64,000 bases of DNA. Origin: Methanobacteriota archaeon. Lineage in GTDB: Archaea; Thermoplasmatota; Poseidoniia; Poseidoniales; Poseidoniaceae. This document shows, in pieces, positions 17,165 to 24,600 of the stretch. Position 1 is the first letter of the stretch, and every line of letters starts with the position of its first letter. The stretch covers positions 1 to 64,000 of the forward strand of contig PSPT01000004.1 of NCBI GenBank assembly GCA_004195635.1, in the 5' to 3' direction. The notes under the pieces are model-generated. The model was given only the letters and a program-made list of their open reading frames with translations, did no database searches and was not told where the DNA came from. Position numbers and translations under genes: made by a program.

Positions 17165-19681
17165 CTATGAGTTGTCTTTCAACCATTGATGGCCATACCA
17201 GCGCCACTGCTCTTCTGTCCAACCAGCAGGCAAGCCACCGGAAGGCAGAGGTGGGGCTTCTGGAGGCGCTGAAGCAACATGTTCTGTTGTAGTACTTGAT
17301 TGGGCACCGGCATCAGCCATTTCCTGTACCTCTGGAATTTCGGTGGCCGCTGCGGCACTAGTATCAACAATTGTACTTGTGCCGGCCATGTCTTCAAGTG
17401 AAGAATCATCATCGGATTCTGCAGTTGGGGCTGAATCAATATCCGGTACTTCCTTTGAATCAATTTCTTCTATATCATCGCCGGTTTCATGGCTAATTTC
17501 AATCTTCTCAATATCATCATCCCAAAGTTCCTGGTCGATGACTTCGCCTGTTGCTTCAAATACACCGCCGCTTTCGGAAACACTCAATTCATCCATTGCG
17601 TGGTCTGGATTGAATCCCTTAACCCCGCCAATTTCAGCAAGCGCCCTGCGCTTACGACGAATTTGCTGAATCCCTCCAAACATCAATAAAATTGCAGTTA
17701 AGGCTACAAATGATAGCCCGCCATATAGCAAAGCATCTTGAATTGCTGAATCAATGGAGTCATCATCACCATCATCAACAGGAGTCTGTGCCCTTAGCCA
17801 ATCTGCATATGAAGTGGGGCTTTCCTCTGTTGAAATATATTCTTGATAAGTGCTATCTCGCCAAGAACGGCAAGTTAATGAGTCATCAGTAGTTTCAAGA
17901 ATACAATGTTGTTCTTCAATTTGAATCGCTGCATTGGAATCATCATAATCAGTACGGCTGCCAACACCATCAGAATCTGCATCAAGGAATTCCATTGAGT
18001 CATCTGGTAAATCATCTCCATAATCAGCATACCCATCACTATCACTATCAATACAGCCAAAAGCAGCAGTTGTCTCAAATGAGGCATCCAAACTGTGAAT
18101 TATTATTTTTGTACTTGTCCCGCTTGTTGAAGGGCAGGAGTCTCCCCTTACACCCTCTGAATTATCGCCGTAACCATCTCCATCTCGGTCTGACCATTGA
18201 GTTGAATCAGTTGGGAAACGGTCAGCGCAATTTATTTGTTGAGATAGGCACTCATCAGCAGAGTAGGTCCAATTCTCATCTCCATCAGACCAACCATCGG
18301 CATCTCCATCTTGACAACCTCTTCGATCATGTTGGGAAAAGCCATTTTGGTTTGGACAGGCGTCAAAATTTGTTCCACTTGGGTTATCTCCATAGCCATC
18401 CCCATCGGAATCAAGCCATTGTGTGGGGTCATCTGGGTAAACATCAGAATGTTCGCCTAAATCATCCCCCCAACCATCGCCATCTCTATCGGCATGTTGG
18501 TCTCCATTATTTGGGAACAAATCTGCATCGGTACCGGCTTGATTATCTCCAAAACCATCTCCGTCTGAATCAAGCCATTGAGTGGGGTCTGAAGGGAAGG
18601 CATCACTATTATTTCCATCACTATTATCTCCCCAACCATCACCATCCGAATCAATCCACTGAGTTGAGTCATTGGGGAAAATATCAATACTATCTGTAAT
18701 TCCATCTCCATCGGTATCAAGATCAAATAATCGAACCAAGGTATTAGTTGACAAGGCCGAAATAACATACAACTCTCCTCGTGAGCCGCGTTGGGTTGAA
18801 ATTGTTGTGCCCATTGTTTGTAAGTTTTCTATTTCACTCAAAGAGGATGATTCAAGAACCCAAAGAGATTGCATTTGGACTGACCCAATATACAATTCAG
18901 TATCATTTTCTGAAATTTCTAAATAGTCCAGTTTTGAAGATGTTGATGCTAATTGAATGGACATCAAACTCCAGTCTGATATTTGCCACTTGGCAACCTC
19001 TCCTCCACTTGTTATTGCATATAGAAAAGTCTCAGTAGAATCGATTTCAATAGAAGTTATTCCATTACTCATAGTGAGAACTTGTGCTGGCTGGCTATCG
19101 GAAAAATCATGAATGAATACATTGTTATCATTTCCTGAAGTTATTACTCTGCCATCCGATAATACTTCCACATCAGTAATTCCGCCGAGGTGGAAATCGG
19201 TTTGGTCGCCACCGGCCAGTGCGGTATTCCCGCGGTATTCTGTTGCTGCGCGTGAATCAACTGCTCCTCCAACCCACATATCCGCATCAACATCGAAATC
19301 AAGAGATGAAACTGAATTATTTGATGTACTTAGGTTGTTATTCACTTCTTGCAGAACCATATTTACCATTAAGGCCCCACTTGAATGCCCAATTGCAAGC
19401 CAATTATTTTGTGAATCTAAAACACCTACTTTAACTGTGACTCCCAAAGAAATATTCCACACAGGGGTATGTACTCCATCATTTACTGTAAAATATGTGA
19501 GTTCTCCGATGCTATTTACAAATACTACATCACCAGATATTGTTTTTTCGTAAACTATCCCTCTACCTGATAAATTTTCCGCAGTTCCAGCATCTAATAG
19601 CCCATCGGCAGAAACCGATGATGCTAATGTTGCCAAAGGCAATAAAATCATGACTGCGAGGAAAATCCTAACTCGGTGCAT
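17165..19681 (-). CDS. surface protein: beta-propeller-like domain, DxDGDG repeats, C-terminal TM
   Basis: An 838-residue type I membrane protein. A signal peptide (about residues 1-25, ending SSVSADG) is followed by some 300 residues of WD/propeller-like strands (ITDVEVLSDGRVITSG, TSIEIDSTETFLYAI). Next comes a tandem series of thrombospondin-type-3-like calcium repeats with the core DSDGDGWGDN separated by DPTQW units (roughly residues 320-570). A single TM follows near residues 655-675, then a basic stop (QQIRRKRRALAE) and a cytoplasmic acidic, Pro/Ala-rich tail. The last residues, GWTEEQWRWYGHQWLKDNS, form a compact aromatic module. Ca2+-stabilised cell-surface function is inferred. The coiled-coil gene lies 79 bases upstream on the same strand. 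Confidence 0.8.
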   Translation of the reverse strand: MHRVRIFLAVMILLPLATLASSVSADGLLDAGTAENLSGRGIVYEKTISGDVVFVNSIGELTYFTVNDGVHTPVWNISLGVTVKVGVLDSQNNWLAIGHSSGALMVNMVLQEVNNNLSTSNNSVSSLDFDVDADMWVGGAVDSRAATEYRGNTALAGGDQTDFHLGGITDVEVLSDGRVITSGNDNNVFIHDFSDSQPAQVLTMSNGITSIEIDSTETFLYAITSGGEVAKWQISDWSLMSIQLASTSSKLDYLEISENDTELYIGSVQMQSLWVLESSSLSEIENLQTMGTTISTQRGSRGELYVISALSTNTLVRLFDLDTDGDGITDSIDIFPNDSTQWIDSDGDGWGDNSDGNNSDAFPSDPTQWLDSDGDGFGDNQAGTDADLFPNNGDQHADRDGDGWGDDLGEHSDVYPDDPTQWLDSDGDGYGDNPSGTNFDACPNQNGFSQHDRRGCQDGDADGWSDGDENWTYSADECLSQQINCADRFPTDSTQWSDRDGDGYGDNSEGVRGDSCPSTSGTSTKIIIHSLDASFETTAAFGCIDSDSDGYADYGDDLPDDSMEFLDADSDGVGSRTDYDDSNAAIQIEEQHCILETTDDSLTCRSWRDSTYQEYISTEESPTSYADWLRAQTPVDDGDDDSIDSAIQDALLYGGLSFVALTAILLMFGGIQQIRRKRRALAEIGGVKGFNPDHAMDELSVSESGGVFEATGEVIDQELWDDDIEKIEISHETGDDIEEIDSKEVPDIDSAPTAESDDDSSLEDMAGTSTIVDTSAAAATEIPEVQEMADAGAQSSTTTEHVASAPPEAPPLPSGGLPAGWTEEQWRWYGHQWLKDNS

Positions 19682-19760
19682 GATAATCCATTAGGCTAAC
19701 ACACTTGAAAGGAACGGCTACGCGTTAATCGGTGATGAGAATGAATTGAATCAATTTTCG

Positions 19761-22499
19761 TTACTCTTCTTCACTTGAAGCGATGATTAACGGTTTAAGA
19801 GTTGTCACTGGTTTTAATATTGTAGTAGTAGGTTTCTTTGTAACCGGCTTTAATTCAGTCTTTGCCGGTGGTTTACCGGCACCCGAACTTGGAGGAGGTC
19901 CTCTGCGACCAGATTGTGGTTTACCGGCACCCGAACTTGGAGGAGAACCTCTTTCACTAGAGGTTGGCCGACCAGTGCTTGAAGAAGGAGGTGTTCCTCT
20001 TTTCTTCGGTTGAAGAATACTTACTGGGGTTAGGGTAGATGAGGAAGATGGTAGCTTTGATGACACCTTGCTTGGACCAAGTATTTTTGTTGTAACTGGC
20101 CTCAATACTGAGGTTGAAGCGCTTGGAGATGAAATATTCTTCATCATTGAATCAGCAACTAAATCACTCATGTCAGGTTCAAGTTCCGCTACAACTTCAT
20201 CAATAGATTTCAAATGCTGAGAAATCAAATCTTCTTCTACTCCAGATTCCAATACAGATTCTAGTTTTTGAGTTCCTTCCATTTCGGCGGCTAAGTTGGA
20301 AATATTGAAAGGCGTTGAAGGTTGGACCTTCACTTCATTTTCTGGTCGTAATGGTGACGGTGGTTGTTGTGAAGTCAAATCTTGCTCTATTGGTTGAATA
20401 GGGGTTATGGGTTGACGTACCTTTGGTGAAACCGGTTGTGGCAAGTTCCCAGCGGGGTTAGGCCCAGCTATTGGTTGATGAACTGGGCGTAACATGCTTT
20501 GATTTGGACCTAATGCGCCTCCGCCCCCAAGATTACTTGGAGGGGTGCCGAGAGGTTGCCTAACTTGCCTTGTAGGCGCACCGGGCATTGAACCTGCTAG
20601 CGAGGATAATTGCTGCCGATCTCTCCTTCCACCTGCTGCACCAAAGGCTGAAGGACGGGCTCCAAGAGCACTAGGGTCACTTGTGCCTCCCATTAGTCCA
20701 GGGCCGGCAGGATTATTCCCGGCGATGGCCTCAAGCCATCCTGAACGCTTTTCCATTCTCGAGCCATCATCCTTCAAATCCCTATATTCTGCTTCCTTTT
20801 CATTGAGGAGATTTTCTGATTCATCAATTTCACCTTGTATTTGATTTTCAACGGCCTCCTTCATTTTAGATTCAGCTATTTCACGGAAATTGTCCATTTG
20901 CTCAGTTAAGTTTGCCAAGCGGTCACGGATTTCAGCGCGCTTGATTCCTAATTGCGCCTCTATTTCTGCCCTAATCTGTGATTCCTTACGGCGGATTTCT
21001 ACAAGTGCCTTGTTGCGCATGATTTCTTCTCTCTTAGAGAGTTGACGTTCAAGTTGTTCTGCAACCTCAACTTCCTTTGAATCTCTAAAGGATTTGAGGC
21101 GCTCTTCCATATTGACTTCAAGTTCAAGTGTAGTTTCGTCGCGAATTAGGTCAAGGTCGGTTTCAAATGTTAGCCTCTCATTGCGCAAAGTAGCATCGAT
21201 TTCGGACATTATTGCCTTTCGTGCAGCTTGTTCTCTACTAAGGAATTCAGTTTCAAGACGTTCTGTCCAGTCAACTTTCTCATCTTCGAAGGTGGATGTT
21301 AAATTGGCACGAAGTTCATTTTCTTGGTCATAGCGGAAGCGGGAAAGACGATTCTGAATTTCAGCCTCACGAGACATTCTGTATGCTGAAAATTCTTCCT
21401 TCATTCGCCTTGAATGTTCTTCCTCTAACTCATCGTTGAGTTTGCGAGTAATATCATCAACTGCTTGAGAGAATGAAAGGTCAAATTTCTCACGAAGTCG
21501 AGATTTCCTTCCTTCAAGGCGGTCTGCATAGTCTTCGGACAAATTGCTGTTAATGTGAATTCTCAATTCATCACGACGGCGAGCAACTGCCATTTCGACA
21601 TCTTCGCGCATTCGTTGTTCCAAGTCTTTTGTTTCATCGCGTAGTCGTCCTTCCAGCTCACCCTGAATTTCGCGAGCAATTTCCTCTTCAAGGCGATGGC
21701 TTCGGCGGTCATACTCGGCACGAAGGCGGGATTCCCTTTGGCGCATTTTTCCTTGCAATTGTGATTCAAGTCGCTTACGAATTCCTCGGCGCAACTGATC
21801 TTCACGTTCTGCAAGGCGCGAAACATGTTCATCTTCTAAAGAAGTGATTTCGGATTTTTCAAAATCCTTGAAACGGTTGTCTAATTCATGTTCAATATCC
21901 CCTTCAGCCTGACGGATTTTGCTCTGTAATTCTTCATTGAATTCTATTTCTAAGCGTTGGCGCTGAAAATCAATTCGCTTTCGGTATTCGTCATTGACAT
22001 CTTGTTCAAGTCGGGCGCGAATACGGTCTCGATGCTCTTCAAGGCGACGCTCTTGTTCGACATCTAATTGTTCGCGAAGAACTTCCTGCTCTCTCTCTAG
22101 GCGCAGATTTAATTGTTGACGAAGATTATTCTCTTCTTTTTGTAGTGTTTCAGTTTCCAATTGCGATAATTCGGATTCCATCTCTTGGCGCATCTCGCGT
22201 TCCAATTGTTCAATGGTCATATTATGTTGATTCTCAAGTTCTGTTGTTATAGCCTGTTGCATTGAGGCAATTCTCTCTGATTGTGCCTTCAATTTAAGAC
22301 GCCTATCTCTGCGCAACCGTGAGCGAAGCCGCTCTTCCTCACGGAATCGTGCAGAGCGATTAGTTGCTCCGTCAAGAGTTGAAGATGAAGAACTGGTTAA
22401 ATTAGAGCGCAAAGATGCCAAACTTAGATTGTCACCCTCGGTAATCCTCTTTCGGATTTCCTCAAGAGAGGTCATTTTATTGCTATCGCTAACACCCAT
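19761..22499 (-). CDS. very long coiled-coil protein with Pro/Ser-rich C-terminal repeats
   Basis: About 912 residues with no membrane segment. Residues ~50-620 are almost uninterrupted charged heptad-type sequence (for example QRLEIEFNEELQSKIRQAE), rich in E, R, L and Q: a long rod. The rest is low-complexity: Gly/Pro-rich (GGTSDPSALGARPSAFG) and then a tail with repeated SSGAGKP and ILKPVT units. There are no SMC-type ATPase heads. The architecture resembles cytoskeletal or scaffold proteins, but no homologous family is recognisable by eye. ATG 22499 is chosen; a GTG at 22526 would add nine residues. It probably shares a transcript with the following secreted TM protein. Confidence 0.8.
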   Translation of the reverse strand: MGVSDSNKMTSLEEIRKRITEGDNLSLASLRSNLTSSSSSTLDGATNRSARFREEERLRSRLRRDRRLKLKAQSERIASMQQAITTELENQHNMTIEQLEREMRQEMESELSQLETETLQKEENNLRQQLNLRLEREQEVLREQLDVEQERRLEEHRDRIRARLEQDVNDEYRKRIDFQRQRLEIEFNEELQSKIRQAEGDIEHELDNRFKDFEKSEITSLEDEHVSRLAEREDQLRRGIRKRLESQLQGKMRQRESRLRAEYDRRSHRLEEEIAREIQGELEGRLRDETKDLEQRMREDVEMAVARRRDELRIHINSNLSEDYADRLEGRKSRLREKFDLSFSQAVDDITRKLNDELEEEHSRRMKEEFSAYRMSREAEIQNRLSRFRYDQENELRANLTSTFEDEKVDWTERLETEFLSREQAARKAIMSEIDATLRNERLTFETDLDLIRDETTLELEVNMEERLKSFRDSKEVEVAEQLERQLSKREEIMRNKALVEIRRKESQIRAEIEAQLGIKRAEIRDRLANLTEQMDNFREIAESKMKEAVENQIQGEIDESENLLNEKEAEYRDLKDDGSRMEKRSGWLEAIAGNNPAGPGLMGGTSDPSALGARPSAFGAAGGRRDRQQLSSLAGSMPGAPTRQVRQPLGTPPSNLGGGGALGPNQSMLRPVHQPIAGPNPAGNLPQPVSPKVRQPITPIQPIEQDLTSQQPPSPLRPENEVKVQPSTPFNISNLAAEMEGTQKLESVLESGVEEDLISQHLKSIDEVVAELEPDMSDLVADSMMKNISSPSASTSVLRPVTTKILGPSKVSSKLPSSSSTLTPVSILQPKKRGTPPSSSTGRPTSSERGSPPSSGAGKPQSGRRGPPPSSGAGKPPAKTELKPVTKKPTTTILKPVTTLKPLIIASSEEE

Positions 22500-22601
22500 A
22501 GGCACCCATCCCGAATAGTATCGCACTTTACCACTACATAAGTTAGAGGGGTTGCCAAAGAAGATAAATGGCTGCTTTGATACCTTCGCATAATCTCCAT
22601 A

Positions 22602-23483
22602 TTATTCAGAAGAATCATTTTGCAAGGGTGGACAAATGCTCGGCCCAAAAGCAATATATCCAACACAAAGAAGGAATGAGATGCCAAAGAATACCATGGT
22701 GCCCACTCCCGCTGCCTCTTCAATCACTCCAATATTTCCCATTGAATAGCGTAATTGAAGAATTGTTCCAGCCAATAAACTTCCTAAAGAAACTATTGAC
22801 AGCCACATTGGGATTCCACTCTTTAATTTTGAAAGGCGCCGGTCGGATATCATCATTGAACCTGAAAAAAACATTGCTGGGATGATTAGGAAATCACCCC
22901 ACGGCTTATTCTCGCCAACTCCCCAACACACATCGCATTCCCAAGTGGTTAATTCAGGACCAATACCTGAAGAAGGTTGAAGCCAAATAAAACTTGAAAG
23001 TGAGAGAAGGAAAATTGCATTTCCTGGTGAAGAAAGGCCGGTAAACCATGAATAAGAAGACCCCGATTCATGCTCAAATCTAGCCAAGCGTAGCATCCCG
23101 GTAGCAATCACCCAGCCACAGGCAATTGCAAGTCCTAGCGTCCACAAAGGAGTTGCTTCTCCCATTCGCCCAAAAAGTACAAAAATTAGCAAACTTGGTG
23201 CTACTGCAAAAGATAAACAATCAGACATTATATCAAGGCTACCACCGAGAAGTTGCTGCTTTGAGTATTTTCTTGCCACAGGGCCATCAATAACATCGCC
23301 AATCATTGACATGATAATACACAATTGCGCTGCCCATAAATACTCGCTACGAATACCGGCTTGGTATGGATTTCGAAGATCATCAACTGCGAGAATAATG
23401 AACATAATTGATAAGGTACCAAAAAGAGCATTTGTGAGCGTAATATAATCGGCTAAGCCCATCATTCTGAATGTGGTACGCAC
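22602..23483 (-). CDS. CDP-alcohol phosphatidyltransferase (archaetidylserine synthase-like)
   Basis: A polytopic enzyme of about 293 residues with the complete CDP-alcohol phosphotransferase signature DG-x2-AR-x8-G-x3-D-x3-D, seen as DGPVAR...GGSLDIMSD near residues 67-90. About eight hydrophobic segments follow. The N-terminal TLTNALFGTLSIMFI resembles phosphatidylserine/archaetidylserine synthases, so transfer of serine (or another polar head group) to a CDP-activated archaeal lipid is likely. Inositol or glycerol remain possible. GTG 23483 is taken as the start; the methionines at residues 7-8 are close alternatives. It is the last gene of a minus-strand run with a zinc-ribbon protein, an HTH regulator and a P-type ATPase. 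Confidence 0.85.
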   Translation of the reverse strand: MRTTFRMMGLADYITLTNALFGTLSIMFIILAVDDLRNPYQAGIRSEYLWAAQLCIIMSMIGDVIDGPVARKYSKQQLLGGSLDIMSDCLSFAVAPSLLIFVLFGRMGEATPLWTLGLAIACGWVIATGMLRLARFEHESGSSYSWFTGLSSPGNAIFLLSLSSFIWLQPSSGIGPELTTWECDVCWGVGENKPWGDFLIIPAMFFSGSMMISDRRLSKLKSGIPMWLSIVSLGSLLAGTILQLRYSMGNIGVIEEAAGVGTMVFFGISFLLCVGYIAFGPSICPPLQNDSSE

Positions 23484-23621
23484 TAAAACCCCTCCCTCGT
23501 AATTGTTGCCAATAATTCAACCGTTTTGAATACTACCCACCATAGATGATATTAGATAAGTTTCACAACTTGAAATTAATTATTCACGGGATGTCGGTGA
23601 AATAATATGCGTCTTTGATTT

Positions 23622-24017
23622 TCAAAAAGACACTTTAAATGATATTGAACATGCAGGACAACTAATTTGTCGACTACCAGGGCGCTTGGATAATCTCATT
23701 TTACGGTCGCATGAAGGACATTGTACTTCTGCCTTGGGAATGTGGGGGGTGACTAGAAATTGGCTCTCGCAACTTGAACACTGGAGGTTTGCTGGACGCT
23801 TGTCAACTCCAACTAATAGTAAACTACTACAAGTTTTACAACGTATTTTTTCAGCGATCCAAGCTCTCCTTGTTGGGGGGTGGTCAACCTTCACATGGGC
23901 ATCGCAAAGCACACATTCAATCTCACCTAACTGCGCAGGAAGTAATCCTCCACACTTCGGGCACGAGAGATCTGGTGTTTCTATTTTTGATTCAACATCA
24001 AGAGATTCGTCATCCAT
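23622..24017 (-). CDS. triple zinc-ribbon protein
   Basis: A 131-residue protein made of three consecutive CxxC...CxxC units: CPKC/CVLC, CKTC/CSSC and CPSC/CPAC. Each pair is 17-24 residues apart, as in zinc ribbons of RNA polymerase- or ribosome-associated proteins. The N-terminal 16 residues are acidic. ATG 24017 is preferred because GGAGG lies seven bases before it; an upstream ATG at 24041 overlaps the HTH gene stop by one base (TAATG). No enzymatic domain is attached, so it is probably a nucleic-acid or protein-binding adaptor. The specific role is unknown. Confidence 0.75.
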   Translation of the reverse strand: MDDESLDVESKIETPDLSCPKCGGLLPAQLGEIECVLCDAHVKVDHPPTRRAWIAEKIRCKTCSSLLLVGVDKRPANLQCSSCESQFLVTPHIPKAEVQCPSCDRKMRLSKRPGSRQISCPACSISFKVSF

Positions 24018-24040
24018 TTCAAATCCTCCAATATCAATCA

Positions 24041-24544
24041 TTAACGAGATTTTGTAAGTAATAATAGCCCACCTGGTACAAAGGTGAAAGGAAGGGAGAG
24101 ATTAACACCATGGTGGTGTGCAATATTTTCAATTGCCTTGCGGGTATTTACGATGTCACTTGCATCATTACTGTTCAATGGTACAAACTCGAACTTGGCT
24201 CCTGATTCGAGCAAGGCGACCATTTCGACAGGAATATTTTCTGCCCAAGAAGGTGCAGTCAGAGTACCGCTAGGGGATTGTGATTTTTGGGGCGAAGGTA
24301 TTTCACCATCTATTTTAGATAATATTCGCCACCATCGAGCACGCCCTTCATCACGATGGTTTTCAATTAGACCTGCTTTTACCATTTGGCCTAAATGATG
24401 GTACAAATGATAGCGTGTAACATTCAATTTCTTTTCGAGGGATACAGTTGCTAATTCATCTTCTTTTGATAATTCAGCATACAAATCGTGGCGAGTTGGG
24501 TGAGCCAAAGCAATAAGCCTAGGGTCTCCTCGAATCTTACTCAT
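24041..24544 (-). CDS. winged-helix (ArsR-type) transcriptional regulator
   Basis: A 167-residue protein with an N-terminal ArsR-like winged helix: DPRLIALAHPTRHDLYAELS, then the recognition-helix region VTRYHLYHHLGQMVKAGLIE and the wing NHRDEGRARWWRI. The second half (AENIPVEMVALLESGAKFEFVP) has no recognisable metal-site cysteines; the CxC pair of metal-sensing ArsR proteins is absent. It lies 56 bases downstream of the P-type ATPase gene on the same strand and may regulate it. The missing metal ligands make another signal possible. Confidence 0.8.
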   Translation of the reverse strand: MSKIRGDPRLIALAHPTRHDLYAELSKEDELATVSLEKKLNVTRYHLYHHLGQMVKAGLIENHRDEGRARWWRILSKIDGEIPSPQKSQSPSGTLTAPSWAENIPVEMVALLESGAKFEFVPLNSNDASDIVNTRKAIENIAHHHGVNLSLPFTFVPGGLLLLTKSR

Positions 24545-24600
24545 TTTGCCGCCCCATACGCTTCGCTATTTGGCCGGAATATATCAATGGCTCGTCAATT

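Noticed and set aside
17995..18699. 234-residue reading frame opposite the DxDGDG repeat region
   Set aside because: It is the antisense shadow of a repetitive acidic coding region, giving His/Asn/Leu-rich nonsense.
18340..18740. Regular DNA repeats that might look like a CRISPR or satellite array
   Set aside because: They are in-frame codon repeats for the DxDGDG calcium-type protein repeats, imperfect and without unique spacers.
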